Position numbers and translations under genes: made by a program
Part shown: piece after piece, positions 35,685 to 44,845 of the stretch
How positions within the stretch are numbered: the first letter of the stretch is position 1
Layout of the letters: each line of letters starts with the position of its first letter
The notes under the pieces: model-generated
Databases searched by the model: none
The model's input: only the letters and a program-made list of their open reading frames with translations
What the model was told of the DNA's origin: nothing
Source: Devosia sp. FJ2-5-3
Lineage (GTDB): Bacteria > Pseudomonadota > Alphaproteobacteria > Rhizobiales > Devosiaceae
DNA: 64,000 bases
Assembly: GCF_029201545.1 (NCBI RefSeq)
Contig: NZ_CP104007.1
Span: 248,001-312,000 of the forward strand
Direction: 5' to 3'

Positions 35685-36448
35685 CCAAATTTCTTGTCAT
35701 CATTGGCTTTTGTCTCGCCCTTCTGACGCCGGCGGCGGCACAGAACGCCCGGCTGGTCTCGACCCTCTCCAATGACACGATCGAGATCACCTCGAGCTTT
35801 GATGGCGAGCGGATGACCTTTTTCGGCAATATCGCCCCCGAGGCCGGCTCGGGGCAGCGCTTTATCGAGGGGCCGTTCCACGTCATCGTCGTCATTCTCG
35901 GCCCCACCCAGGACCTTGTGGCCCGGCAGATGACGCATAATTTCGGCATCTGGCTCAACACCGACGAAGTGGCCTTCCCGCGCTTTCCCAGCTATTTCCA
36001 CGTGCTGGCCAGCGGGCGGCTGCGCGAGATTTCCGATGCCACCACCCTGACCAGCAATTTCATCCTGCCCGAGGCCCATGCCATGGTGCCCAATCCGGCC
36101 GGCTGGTGGAAAACCCTGGTGTTCGGGCGCGAACTCATTCGCCTGATGACCGAGGAAAACCTGTTCGGGGTGCAGGAAAACGGCGTCAATTTCCTCTCCG
36201 ACACCTTCTATTCAGCGCAGCTGATCCTGCCCAGCAACGCCCCGCCCGGGCCCTATATCGCCCAGACCTATGTGTTCCGGAATGGCGAGATCATCGCCCG
36301 CAAATCCGAAGGCTTTGCCGTGCGCAAGATCGGCTTCGAGCGCTTCCTCGCCCAGTCGGCCACTCAATATCCGCTGATCTACGGCATTTGCTGCGTCATC
36401 CTCGCCCTCTTCACCGGCTGGCTCGGCGGCGTTTTATTCAGGCGCTAG
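35681..36448 (+). CDS. TIGR02186 family membrane-anchored protein
   Basis: The 255-residue protein has a signal peptide (ending near A-A-A-Q), a large periplasmic beta-rich domain beginning R-L-V-S-T-L-S-N-D-T-I-E-I-T-S-S-F and one C-terminal membrane helix (I-Y-G-I-C-C-V-I-L-A-L-F). This is the architecture of TIGR02186, a family nearly always encoded beside a TSUP transporter and thought to be an accessory part of it. Start and upstream stop overlap (ATGA at 35681-35684). Biochemical role is unknown. Confidence 0.87.
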   Translation: MTKFLVIIGFCLALLTPAAAQNARLVSTLSNDTIEITSSFDGERMTFFGNIAPEAGSGQRFIEGPFHVIVVILGPTQDLVARQMTHNFGIWLNTDEVAFPRFPSYFHVLASGRLREISDATTLTSNFILPEAHAMVPNPAGWWKTLVFGRELIRLMTEENLFGVQENGVNFLSDTFYSAQLILPSNAPPGPYIAQTYVFRNGEIIARKSEGFAVRKIGFERFLAQSATQYPLIYGICCVILALFTGWLGGVLFRR

Positions 36449-36479
36449 GGCGTGTGCGCGCCGCCCCCCATGGGTGGCT

Positions 36480-37202
36480 TCATGCCTCCCGCGGGGCGAT
36501 CGCCAGGGCCTCGCGCAAGGGCAGGTTCTCGGTGTCGCGGATGTCGAGATCGGTCTCGATATGGTCGATATGGTGGAGCAGCAGGCGTCCGGCCAGCTTG
36601 CCGTCGCGCTGCTCGAGGGCGGCGAGGATGCTGCCATGGTCAGCGTGCCCGCAGCTGGAGGTGCCCGAGCGCCCGTAAAGCGCGATGACTAGGGATGAGC
36701 GGGCGACCAATTCCTCCATGAAGCGCGACAGCACGGCATTGCCGGCCACCCGGGCGAGCAGCAGGTGAAAATCCCCCGAGGCATGGATTTCGGCGCGCCG
36801 CGCACTGGGGCCGCGCTCGGCCAGCAATTGGCTTTCATGGCGCAGCCGGTGCCGAAAGTCCTCGATATCGTGAGCCGTGATGCGTTCGGCTGCCGCCAGA
36901 GCCAGGCCCGGCTCGATCAGGCGCCGGGACGCGAAGACCTGGCGGGCATCTTCCGGCGTGGGGCTCGCGACGAAGGCGCCCCGGTTGCGCTCGGTGCTGA
37001 CCAGTCCTTCGAAGGCCAGCGCCTGGAGGGCCTCCCGCACCACGGTCCGGCTCACATTGAAGAGCCGGCCCACTTCCACTTCATTGAGCTTGGTGCCCGG
37101 GGCCAGACGACGATCGATGATCGCGTCCCGCAGATGATCGCGGATCATGGCAGCGCGATCCTCCACCGCCACTGGTGCCGCGATTTGCTCAATTGGGGTC
37201 AT
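36480..37202 (-). CDS. GntR family transcriptional regulator (FCD domain)
   Basis: The 240-residue protein has a winged helix at about residues 15-75 (L-N-E-V-E-V-G-R-L-F-N-V-S-R-T-V-V-R-E-A-L). Its FCD domain carries conserved metal/ligand histidines (D-F-H-L-L-L-A-R-V-A-G-N, D-H-G-S-I-L-A-A-L). The frame continues upstream to 37421; I start at the ATG at 37202 after AAGAAG, and an ATG at 37229 is possible. It is divergent from the polyamine-type ABC operon. Two TNGCATACAA sites in the gap are its likely operators, so it probably represses that operon and itself. Confidence 0.88.
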   Translation of the reverse strand: MTPIEQIAAPVAVEDRAAMIRDHLRDAIIDRRLAPGTKLNEVEVGRLFNVSRTVVREALQALAFEGLVSTERNRGAFVASPTPEDARQVFASRRLIEPGLALAAAERITAHDIEDFRHRLRHESQLLAERGPSARRAEIHASGDFHLLLARVAGNAVLSRFMEELVARSSLVIALYGRSGTSSCGHADHGSILAALEQRDGKLAGRLLLHHIDHIETDLDIRDTENLPLREALAIAPREA

Positions 37203-37244
37203 GGTTCTTCTTAGAAAAATTCGCGCCATTGCGAAAGGGCGAAG

Positions 37245-37276
37245 TCGCATACAAACCACCGCCAGATTGCATACAA
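37245..37276. promoter_or_regulatory. Tandem GntR/FadR-type operator sites
   Basis: TCGCATACAA (37245-37254) and TTGCATACAA (37267-37276) lie 22 bases apart, two helical turns. The second is part of a longer palindrome, AGATTG-CATA-CAATCT (37264-37279), and differs by one base from the ideal FadR-subfamily form TTGTATACAA. They sit between the GntR gene and the divergent ABC operon. Confidence 0.6.
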
Positions 37277-37451
37277 TCTCATCGGGTATTGCGGTTACAT
37301 GCCTATAAAGCGTGCAGCATCTGGTAGTGCCTCTATTTTGACACCGCGCGTAAGTCCAAGCATAAGTGAGCAATCGCAACGGCTTAACGAGCAAAAATCC
37401 AGTCTGGCACGGCGAATGCATAGTTGTCCCCTGACAAACGGGGGGTTCTGG

Positions 37452-38540
37452 ATGTCAAAAGCAGTCGAAATCGACATCGCCTCGGTTTCCAAGATCTACG
37501 GCAAGACAATTGCCGTGGACGCCATCAGCCTCAAGATCCCTGCCGGCAGCTATTGCTGCCTGTTGGGACCCTCGGGGTGCGGCAAGACTTCAACCCTGCG
37601 GATGATTGCCGGGCACGAAAGTGTGTCGATTGGTGACATCGTTCTGGGCAAGGACGTGGTCACCGATCTGCCGCCCGCCCGGCGCGGCACGGCGATGATG
37701 TTCCAGTCCTACGCGCTCTTTCCGCATCTCGATCTCGTTGACAACGTCGCCTTCAGCCTCCGCATGGCCGGAGTCGACAGGCAGACGCGGCGGGCGCGTG
37801 CCCTTGAAATGCTGCGGCTGATGCAGATGGACGCCTATGCCGACCGGCGTCCGGCGCAGCTGTCGGGTGGGCAGCAGCAGCGGGTGGCGCTGGCCCGGGC
37901 ACTCATCACCGATCCCGAGGCGCTGCTGCTCGACGAGCCATTGTCCGCACTCGACCCCTTCCTCAAGATCCGCATGCGGGCCGAGCTCAAAAAGCTGCAG
38001 AAGCAGCTCGGCATCACTTTCGTGCATGTGACGCACAGCCAGGAAGAGGCCATGGCGCTGGCCGATCTCATCGTGGTGATGAGCGATGGTCGCATCGAGC
38101 AGGCAGCGAGCCCGCGCGACGTATTCGAGCGTCCGGCCACCGCTTTCGTCGCCCGCTTCATGGGCGATCACAATGTCATTTCCGGTGGGGTCACCGCCAT
38201 CGCCGAAGGGCTCACGACATTCGAAGTTGCCGGAGGCGGCCGTTTCCTGGCGTCGGGCGCAGCGCAGCCAGTCGGGTCGAGCGTCGATGCAGCCATTCGC
38301 ACCGACCATGTCCGGATCGGGGAGAGCCCGGTTCCTGGCCTGGGCTTCACCGGCCTCATTTCCAACATCGAATATCGCGGCGCGACGGTGAAGCTCACCA
38401 TCGAAGGTGCCGGCATTGCCGAATTCACCGCCATCATCACCGACACCGCCTTTTACGCGACCTCGGTCGCGGTCGGCGATGCGGTGCCCCTCCATTGGGC
38501 TGTCGAGGACGCGATCATCCTCGGCACCTCCAATCGATAA
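37452..38540 (+). CDS. ABC transporter ATP-binding protein, spermidine/putrescine (PotA) type
   Basis: The 362-residue ATPase has Walker A G-P-S-G-C-G-K-T-S near residue 38, Q-loop F-Q-S-Y-A-L-F-P-H, signature L-S-G-G-Q-Q-Q-R-V-A-L-A-R and Walker B L-L-L-D-E-P-L-S-A-L-D. A C-terminal TOBE regulatory domain of about 110 residues follows. The frame is open from 37299, but the ATG at 37452 after GGGGGG matches the family start. It leads an operon of ATPase, binding protein, two permeases, racemase and acetyltransferase. Confidence 0.92.
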   Translation: MSKAVEIDIASVSKIYGKTIAVDAISLKIPAGSYCCLLGPSGCGKTSTLRMIAGHESVSIGDIVLGKDVVTDLPPARRGTAMMFQSYALFPHLDLVDNVAFSLRMAGVDRQTRRARALEMLRLMQMDAYADRRPAQLSGGQQQRVALARALITDPEALLLDEPLSALDPFLKIRMRAELKKLQKQLGITFVHVTHSQEEAMALADLIVVMSDGRIEQAASPRDVFERPATAFVARFMGDHNVISGGVTAIAEGLTTFEVAGGGRFLASGAAQPVGSSVDAAIRTDHVRIGESPVPGLGFTGLISNIEYRGATVKLTIEGAGIAEFTAIITDTAFYATSVAVGDAVPLHWAVEDAIILGTSNR

Positions 38541-38566
38541 CCAGCCAGCAACAGGGACATCAGGCT

Positions 38567-39856
38567 ATGACCGAGACCATCAAGCACACCGGAATTTCCC
38601 GCCGCAGCATGCTCAAGGGTAGCGCCGCCGCAATGGCGGGCGCCGCCATCGGTTCGGGCGCCATTACCGGCTTTCCCACCATCTGGGCGCAAAACCCGAT
38701 CACCCTGCGCCAGTTCGGCACCGGCGTGTCCAACCTCAATGCCATTGCCGAAAAGTGCAAGGAAGACCTCGGCATCACGCTGGAGATGACGGCGACGGAT
38801 TCCGATGCTGCCGCCCAGCGCGCCGTCACCCAGCCGGACAGCTATGACATTGCCGATATCGAATATTGGATCCTCAAAAAGGTGTTTCCCTCGGGTGTGA
38901 TCCAGCCGATGGATACCTCGCGGCTCAAATATTACGACCAGATCGTGCCGCTCTTCAAAACCGGCAAGCTGCTCCCCGACAGCGTCATTGCCCAGGGCAC
39001 GGCGCCGCACACGGTCGGATTTGTCGATGGACCGGACAGCAAGACCTTCGCCAAGGGCGAGACCGGCTGGTTCACCATGGTACCCACCATCTACAATGCC
39101 GACACGCTGGGGATCCGGCCCGACCTCGTGGGGCGCGAAATCTCGTCCTGGGCCGATATCATGGACCCCGCCTTCAAGGGCAAGACCGCCATCATCAACG
39201 TGCCCTCGATCGGCATCATGGACGCGGCGATGATCATGGAGGCCATGGGCGAAATCACCTATGGCGACAAGGGCAACATGACCCAGGAGGAAATCGACAA
39301 GACCATCGATTTCCTGATCAAGGCCAAGCAGGACGGCCAGTTCCGCGCCTTCTGGAAGAGCTTTGACGAGAGCGTCAACCTGATGAGTTCAGGCGAGGTG
39401 GTGATCCAGTCCATGTGGTCGCCGGCCGTTGCCGCCGTGCGCTCCAAGGGCATTGCCTGCACCTACCAGCCGCTCAAGGAAGGCTATCGCTCCTGGGGCG
39501 GCGGCATGGGTCTCGCCGCTCATCTCAGCGGCGCCCAGCTCGACGCGGCCTATGAATATATCAACTGGTACACATCCGGCTGGGTCGGCGGCTATCTCAA
39601 TCGACAGGGCTATTATTCGGCCAATATGGAGACGGCCAAGAAGCATATGTCGGACGACGAATGGGGCTTCTGGATCGAGGGCAAGCCGGCGAAGGGGGAC
39701 ATTCTCGCGCCCGACGGTACGGTGATGGAAAAGGCCGGCGCCGTCCGCGACGGTGGCTCCTTCGAGGAACGCATGGGCAAGGTCGCCTGCTGGAATTCGG
39801 TGATGGACGAGGACCGCTACATGGTCCGCCGCTGGAACGAGTTCATCGCGGCCTGA
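38567..39856 (+). CDS. ABC transporter substrate-binding protein, PotD-like, Tat-exported
   Basis: The 429-residue protein has a twin-arginine signal (I-S-R-R-S-M-L-K-G-S-A-A-A) with cleavage near I-W-A-Q at about residue 43. The mature part is a type II binding protein with features of the polyamine/amino-acid-derivative group (I-A-D-I-E-Y-W-I-L-K, Y-N-A-D-T-L-G-I-R-P, S-W-A-D-I-M-D-P-A-F-K-G-K). It is longer than classic PotD (about 350). Ligand unknown; the racemase gene in the operon hints at an amino acid or hydantoin-type compound. Confidence 0.9.
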   Translation: MTETIKHTGISRRSMLKGSAAAMAGAAIGSGAITGFPTIWAQNPITLRQFGTGVSNLNAIAEKCKEDLGITLEMTATDSDAAAQRAVTQPDSYDIADIEYWILKKVFPSGVIQPMDTSRLKYYDQIVPLFKTGKLLPDSVIAQGTAPHTVGFVDGPDSKTFAKGETGWFTMVPTIYNADTLGIRPDLVGREISSWADIMDPAFKGKTAIINVPSIGIMDAAMIMEAMGEITYGDKGNMTQEEIDKTIDFLIKAKQDGQFRAFWKSFDESVNLMSSGEVVIQSMWSPAVAAVRSKGIACTYQPLKEGYRSWGGGMGLAAHLSGAQLDAAYEYINWYTSGWVGGYLNRQGYYSANMETAKKHMSDDEWGFWIEGKPAKGDILAPDGTVMEKAGAVRDGGSFEERMGKVACWNSVMDEDRYMVRRWNEFIAA

Positions 39857-39894
39857 TATCGATTGAGGCGCTGATGCGCCGCACACCGAACTGT

Positions 39895-39927
39895 ACCTCC
39901 CCCCTGACGGGGGAGGTTAGGAGAGGG
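39895..39927. repeat. Intergenic GGGGAGGTTAGGAG-type repeat
   Basis: ACCTCCCCC (39895-39903) and GGGGGAGGT (39909-39917) form a hairpin followed by TAGGAGAGGGT, the same form as the module at 18533-18565. It lies in the 204-base gap between binding protein and permease genes of one operon. The rest of the gap, to 40060, shows no gene. Confidence 0.6.
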
Positions 39928-40060
39928 TGTGATCCAGCCATTCGAGCGCAGTTCTCATGGCCTTGATGCTTAGATCGCTCCGCCGGAGCGATTTTCCTGA
40001 CGGACGCTCACAAGCCCCGCAAAGGGGACGGTGTCGACTGACCACGCGGAGCCAGAAGCA

Positions 40061-40918
40061 ATGCAAAACCTACTCACGCGCCCCACGCCCTATATCCAGG
40101 CGACGCCGCTGTTGCTGATCCTCGGTTTTTTCCTCGCCGTGCCGATCCTGCTGCTCCTGGTGGTCAGCTTCTGGGATTATGACTTTGCCGGGATGTATCC
40201 CGATTTCATCACCCTCAACTATGCCGAAACACTGGGATCCTGGGTCACGTGGAAGACCTATGGCAATACACTCAAATTTACCGCCATCGTCTGGGCCATC
40301 ACCGCCTTTATCGGTTTCTGGGCCGCCTATTTCCTGGCCTTCCACGTGCGCAGCGCCACCACGCAGATGGTGCTGTTCCTGGTCTGCACCGTCCCCTTTC
40401 TCACCTCCAACATCATCCGCATGATCTCGTGGATTCCGGTGCTCGGCCGCAACGGGCTCATCAATTCGGGGCTGGTGGGGGCGGGGCTGGTCGAAGAGCC
40501 GATCGAGTGGCTGCTCTATTCCGATTTCGCCGTCGTGCTGGCCATGGTGCATCTTTATACGCTCTTCATGGTCACGCCGATCTTCAACACCATGATGCGC
40601 ATCGACAAATCGCTCATCGAGGCGGCGCGCGATGCGGGCGCCAGGGACTGGCAGATCGTCTGGAACGTCATCCTGCCACTGGCCAAGCCGGGCATCGCCA
40701 TCGGCACCATCTTCGTGGTCACGCTGGTCATGGCCGATTTTTCCACCGTGCAGGTGATGAGCGGGGGTCAGTCCGCCTCGGTGGCGCTGATGATGCGCAA
40801 TCAGATGAGCCTGCTGCAATATCCGGCCGCCGCGGCCAATGCCATCGTGCTGCTGGTGCTGGTGCTGTTCATGGTCGCGGGCATCCTCCGCATCGTCGAT
40901 ATTCGCAAGGAGCTCTGA
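40061..40918 (+). CDS. ABC transporter permease, PotB-like
   Basis: The 285-residue permease has six membrane segments and the coupling motif E-A-A-R-D-A-G-A-R-D-W-Q-I-V-W-N-V-I-L-P near residue 190. GGAG lies nine bases before the ATG at 40061; an in-frame GTG at 40031 after GGGG is an alternative that adds ten residues. It is separated from the binding protein gene by a gap that carries a repeat, but the operon order ATPase-binding protein-permease-permease is kept. Confidence 0.9.
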   Translation: MQNLLTRPTPYIQATPLLLILGFFLAVPILLLLVVSFWDYDFAGMYPDFITLNYAETLGSWVTWKTYGNTLKFTAIVWAITAFIGFWAAYFLAFHVRSATTQMVLFLVCTVPFLTSNIIRMISWIPVLGRNGLINSGLVGAGLVEEPIEWLLYSDFAVVLAMVHLYTLFMVTPIFNTMMRIDKSLIEAARDAGARDWQIVWNVILPLAKPGIAIGTIFVVTLVMADFSTVQVMSGGQSASVALMMRNQMSLLQYPAAAANAIVLLVLVLFMVAGILRIVDIRKEL

Positions 40919-40919
40919 A

Positions 40920-41738
40920 ATGGGCCGCGAGAAACGCTCTGCCGGCTTTTACATCCTCGCCGGCTTCTTCGCCCTCTTCGTGCTGTTTCTCTATGGCCCG
41001 CTCTCGGCCGTATTCATCCTCAGTTTCCAGGGTCCGCAGGGCGGGCTGACCTTCCCGCTCAATGGGGTGTCGCTGCGCTGGTTCCAGAACCTGTTCGAGA
41101 CGCAGGCGGTCGGCAATTTCGGCGCCAGTTTCGGGCGGTCCTTCCTGCTGGGACTGATGGTTATGGCGGCGACGGTGCTGGTGTCGCTCCTTGCGGGCCT
41201 CGCCTTCCGGCGCCGCTTCATCGGGGCCAGTCCGCTGTTTTATCTCACCGTTGCAAGCCTGGTCGTCCCGTCCATCATCGTCTCGCTGGGTATTGGTGTC
41301 CTGTTCCAGCAGATCGGCTGGCGGCCGGCCTGGTTCAGCTCGGCCTATGGTGCGCACCTCACCTGGACCTTGCCGTTTGGCGTCCTCATCATGTTTGCGG
41401 TGTTCAACCGCTTCTCGCCGTCCTACGAGGAAGCCGCGCGCGACCTCGGCGCCAGCAATTGGCAGACCTTCTATCACGTGCTGCTGCCGATGATCGCGCC
41501 CAGCCTGATCGGCGTCGGCCTATTCGGGTTTTCGCTGAGTTATGACGAATTCGCCCGCACGCTGATGACGTCGGGCAGCTCCAACACCCTGCCGCTCGAA
41601 ATCTACGGCATGACCACCAATGTCACGACCCCGGTTCTCTACGCGCTGGGCACGGTGACGACGCTCTTTTCCTTCCTCGTCATCCTCGCCACTCTGGGCA
41701 TCATCCTGATGGTCAATCGCCGAAGGGCCCGCGCATGA
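40920..41738 (+). CDS. ABC transporter permease, PotC-like
   Basis: The 272-residue partner permease has six membrane segments and coupling loop E-A-A-R-D-L-G-A-S-N-W-Q-T-F-Y-H-V-L-L-P near residue 170. It starts one base after the preceding stop and ends overlapping the ATG of the racemase gene, so it is coupled on both sides. Confidence 0.92.
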   Translation: MGREKRSAGFYILAGFFALFVLFLYGPLSAVFILSFQGPQGGLTFPLNGVSLRWFQNLFETQAVGNFGASFGRSFLLGLMVMAATVLVSLLAGLAFRRRFIGASPLFYLTVASLVVPSIIVSLGIGVLFQQIGWRPAWFSSAYGAHLTWTLPFGVLIMFAVFNRFSPSYEEAARDLGASNWQTFYHVLLPMIAPSLIGVGLFGFSLSYDEFARTLMTSGSSNTLPLEIYGMTTNVTTPVLYALGTVTTLFSFLVILATLGIILMVNRRRARA

Positions 41739-42469
41739 CCCGTATCGCCATCGTCAATCCCAACACCACGGCCAGCATGACGGCGACCATCGCCCATGCG
41801 GCGCGCCTGGTGGCTTCGCCCACCACCGAGATCGTGCCGGTGACGTCGAGCATGGGGCCTGTATCCATCGAGGGCTATTATGACGAGGCCTTTGCCTTGC
41901 CGGGCCTTTTGCGTGCAATTGGCGAGGCCGAGCGCGACGGGGCGGGGGCCGCGGTCATCGCCTGCTTTGACGATACCGGGCTCGATGCGGCCCGAGCCAT
42001 GGTCCATGTTCCCGTTATCGGCATCTGCGAAGCCGCATTGGCGACAGCGGCCCTCATTGCCAAGCGCTTTACCGTGGTGACCACCCTCGAACGATCCCGC
42101 GTGCCGATCGAGGAATTGGCGCAGCGCTACGGCATGGCCGGACGCGCGAAGATCCGGGCCGCCAATATCGCGGTCCTGTCGCTGGAAGATCCCAATTCGG
42201 GGGCCCGGGACAGGCTGCGCAACGAAATCGTGCGCGCCATTGCCGAGGACAATGCGGAGGCCATCGTTTTGGGCTGCGCCGGCATGGCGGATCTGGCGCG
42301 CATATTGAGCCTCGAGTTCGGCCTGCCGGTGATCGATGGGGTGGGCGCGGCGGTCAAGCAGGCCGAAGCGCTGGTGGCGCTGGGCCTGTCCACCAGCAAG
42401 CGGGGCGCCTACGCTGCCCCCATTGCAAAGCCCTATTCCGGTGCCCTGGCCGGGTTCGCCCCGGCATGA
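41735..42469 (+). CDS. Aspartate/glutamate (hydantoin) racemase family protein
   Basis: The 244-residue protein begins M-T-R-I-A-I-V-N-P-N-T-T-A-S-M-T, the hydantoin racemase N terminus. It carries the two catalytic-type cysteine regions, A-C-F-D-D-T-G-L-D near residue 76 and L-G-C-A-G-M near residue 180. It would interconvert enantiomers of an amino acid derivative such as a 5-substituted hydantoin. Its start overlaps the permease stop, so it probably acts on the imported compound. No hydantoinase or carbamoylase gene is in the window, which leaves the substrate open. Confidence 0.87.
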   Translation: MTRIAIVNPNTTASMTATIAHAARLVASPTTEIVPVTSSMGPVSIEGYYDEAFALPGLLRAIGEAERDGAGAAVIACFDDTGLDAARAMVHVPVIGICEAALATAALIAKRFTVVTTLERSRVPIEELAQRYGMAGRAKIRAANIAVLSLEDPNSGARDRLRNEIVRAIAEDNAEAIVLGCAGMADLARILSLEFGLPVIDGVGAAVKQAEALVALGLSTSKRGAYAAPIAKPYSGALAGFAPA

Positions 42470-43278
42470 GCCGCACCATCCGCAATCTCGGCCTTGCCGA
42501 AATCGGCACCCTGCTCGACTGGGCCGCGGCCGAAGGCTGGAATCCCGGCCTCGATGATGCCGTCGCCTTTCATGCCGCCGATCCACATGGATTTTTCGGC
42601 GCCTTTGTCGATGGCGTGATGGTCGCCGGCATTTCCGCCGTCGCCTATGATGATTGCTTTGGCTTTATCGGCCTCTATATCTGCCATCCCGACTGGCGCG
42701 GGAAGGGCCATGGCAGGGCGGTCTGGGATGCGGGCATGGCCTATCTCGGCAGCCGTACCATTGGGCTCGACGGGGTGCCCGAACAGCAGGCCAATTACGC
42801 ACGGATGGGCTTTGTCGGCGCCTACGACACCATCCGCATGAGCGGCGTGCTCGGCCCCGTCGCCGGGGCGGCGGGCGCAAGAGGCCAGCCCGGGCTCACA
42901 GATATCGCCGCGCTCGACCGGGCTTGTTTCCCCGCCCGCCGGGACGAGTTCCTGCGCCACTGGCTGGTCCCGCCGCATAGAAGCATCTTTCACGCCGATG
43001 CCGGACATATGCAGGCATACGCCGTGTTGAGGCCATGCCGGGATGGCGCCAAGATCGGCCCGCTCTTCGCGGGCACGACGCCAATGGCGTTCGAACTGGT
43101 GTCGTCACTGTCCGGGCCGGTCCATATCGACGTCCCCGCTATGCACACCGATTGGCTGGCGGCGCTCAGGCAGCTCGGTTTCACCCCGGGCTTCAGCACA
43201 CGCCGGATGTATCGCGGATCGCCACCCCAAATGGACCTCAGCCGCGTCTTCGGCGTAACCACTTTGGAACTCGGCTAG
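42466..43278 (+). CDS. GNAT family N-acetyltransferase, two-domain form
   Basis: The 270-residue protein has an N-terminal GNAT domain with cofactor loop W-R-G-K-G-H-G-R-A near residue 76. A C-terminal domain of about 120 residues follows, ending [11 protein letters not shown] of the kind found in the YitH/HolE-like group (GNAT plus acetyltransf_18). The ATG overlaps the racemase stop, so it is the last gene of the ABC operon and likely modifies the imported substrate or a product. Confidence 0.85.
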   Translation: MSRTIRNLGLAEIGTLLDWAAAEGWNPGLDDAVAFHAADPHGFFGAFVDGVMVAGISAVAYDDCFGFIGLYICHPDWRGKGHGRAVWDAGMAYLGSRTIGLDGVPEQQANYARMGFVGAYDTIRMSGVLGPVAGAAGARGQPGLTDIAALDRACFPARRDEFLRHWLVPPHRSIFHADAGHMQAYAVLRPCRDGAKIGPLFAGTTPMAFELVSSLSGPVHIDVPAMHTDWLAALRQLGFTPGFSTRRMYRGSPPQMDLSRVFGVTTLELG

Positions 43279-43308
43279 CCCGCCCGTCACGCACGACGCA
43301 TTCAGAAA

Positions 43309-43384
<76 letters not shown>

Positions 43385-43442
43385 TCACCGGAACAAAATA
43401 TGACGCGATTTCCGGGCGTCTTGCAAGGGTCTTGCGCCGGTG

Positions 43443-43784
43443 TCAGCCCGGCTTGAAAAGCCGCGCGCAGAGCCAGCCGAGCCCCAGGCCAAGCCAGGCG
43501 CCACCGAGCTTGAACAGGGCGTCGAGTTCGCGCCCATGCCGCCCGGGCCGCAGCATTTGCGCCAGTTCGAGCCCGACAGCGCCCAGGGCGAGCAGAATTG
43601 CCGCCCAGATGATATGTTTGGGATAGGCGAGCCCGAACAGCGTCCCGGCCAGGAAATAGGCGGCCCAGCGTTCGAGATTGACCGGCAGATGCGTCTGGGG
43701 CCGCAGGCCGATGGGCGAGAGCGTGGCGAAGACGATGACGGCCAGGGCCAGCCAGGCGGCGATCCGGAAAAGGCGTGTGTTCAT
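43443..43784 (-). CDS. VanZ-like family membrane protein
   Basis: The 113-residue protein starts at the ATG at 43784 ([11 protein letters not shown]) and has four membrane helices with the VanZ pattern: T-L-S-P-I-G-L-R-P after the first helix, then [12 protein letters not shown] and [13 protein letters not shown]. The last part, [15 protein letters not shown], replaces the usual D-x-x-x-N-x-x-G. VanZ relatives have a minor role in glycopeptide resistance in some bacteria; here the role is unknown. It lies just downstream of tRNA-Ala transcriptionally unlinked. Confidence 0.8.
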   Translation of the reverse strand: MNTRLFRIAAWLALAVIVFATLSPIGLRPQTHLPVNLERWAAYFLAGTLFGLAYPKHIIWAAILLALGAVGLELAQMLRPGRHGRELDALFKLGGAWLGLGLGWLCARLFKPG

Positions 43785-43801
43785 CGGGCCATCATATGCG
43801 C

Positions 43802-44842
43802 TCAGGCAAGTCCGCGCTGGAGGAGAGAAGCGGCGGTGGCGAGGAGGGCGTGCCGGGCCGACAGGAGCGAGCGGCCGAGAAGGGCAATGGAGGCGGACGA
43901 ATCCAGCGTCTTGGGGTGGCTCAATTCGCCCACATTGTCCCGCACGTCGCGATCGAACAGCGCATAGAGGCGCACCGCCCAATCGGGCAGGCCGAAGCGC
44001 GGCAGGCGGCGTCCAGGATAATCTTCGCGCAGCATTCCCGCGACATCGAGCAGGGAAACGGTTTGTGCCCCCATCGGAAAACGGCGTCCCCCCGCCTCGG
44101 GCGCGGCAATGGCAGCGACATGGGCCGCTGCGACGTCGCGGACATCGACAATGGTCAGGGCAATGTTCGGCGCGGCCGGCACGGAGCCCGAAAGCAGGCG
44201 CTGGACAATGGTGGCGGACGTGCCCGGATCTTCATCGAGCAGCGGCCCAAGGATAATGCTGGGATTGATCGCCACGAGATCGTGCCGGCGCCCGGCCGCG
44301 TCCATGATTTCCCAGGCCCGCCTTTCGGCCAAGGTCTTGGATTTTTGATAAGGGGTGACCGCGCGCCCCTCGAGATCGGTCCATTCCTTGGGGCCGAACG
44401 CTGCCGTCCGGCGTCTTGGGTGTCCATAGGCGATGGCCGCCATGGACGAGGTGAGGATGATCCGGTCCACCCCCGCCCGCAATGCGGCGTTGAGTGCGCG
44501 TTCGGTACCTTGCACTGCCGGGCGGATGAGGTCCATCGGATCGCGCGGGGTCTGGATGAGAAAGGGCGAGGCGGAGTGCAGCAGCGTATGGCACCCGACC
44601 ATGGCCTCGTCCCAGCCGGCGTCCGAGAGCAGGTCGAGCGTTACGAAGTCGAGGCGGCTGACATCGGCTCCCGCCGCAGCCAGCGTGCGCCGCACCTTCT
44701 CCGCCTTGTCGAGATGCCGGACGCTGCCGCGCACCTCGTAGCCGGCATGCAGCAGAGCGAGCGCAATATGACCGCCCAGAAATCCGGAAATCCCGGTCAG
44801 CAGCACGCGATTGCTCGGTCCAGGCGCCATCCCTTCCGTCAT
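43802..44842 (-). CDS. NAD(P)-dependent epimerase/reductase (extended SDR, dihydroflavonol-reductase-like)
   Basis: The 346-residue protein has the Rossmann motif L-L-T-G-I-S-G-F-L-G-G-H near residue 14, catalytic S-S-M near residue 131 and Y-Q-K-S-K near residue 165 (the Y-x3-K pair). This sequence type includes dihydroflavonol 4-reductase-like and aldehyde reductase enzymes. It is encoded three bases after the stop of the Gfo/Idh/MocA gene upstream, so the two form an operon, perhaps for sugar or ketone reduction. Substrate unknown. Confidence 0.88.
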   Translation of the reverse strand: MTEGMAPGPSNRVLLTGISGFLGGHIALALLHAGYEVRGSVRHLDKAEKVRRTLAAAGADVSRLDFVTLDLLSDAGWDEAMVGCHTLLHSASPFLIQTPRDPMDLIRPAVQGTERALNAALRAGVDRIILTSSMAAIAYGHPRRRTAAFGPKEWTDLEGRAVTPYQKSKTLAERRAWEIMDAAGRRHDLVAINPSIILGPLLDEDPGTSATIVQRLLSGSVPAAPNIALTIVDVRDVAAAHVAAIAAPEAGGRRFPMGAQTVSLLDVAGMLREDYPGRRLPRFGLPDWAVRLYALFDRDVRDNVGELSHPKTLDSSASIALLGRSLLSARHALLATAASLLQRGLA

Positions 44843-44845
44843 CCC

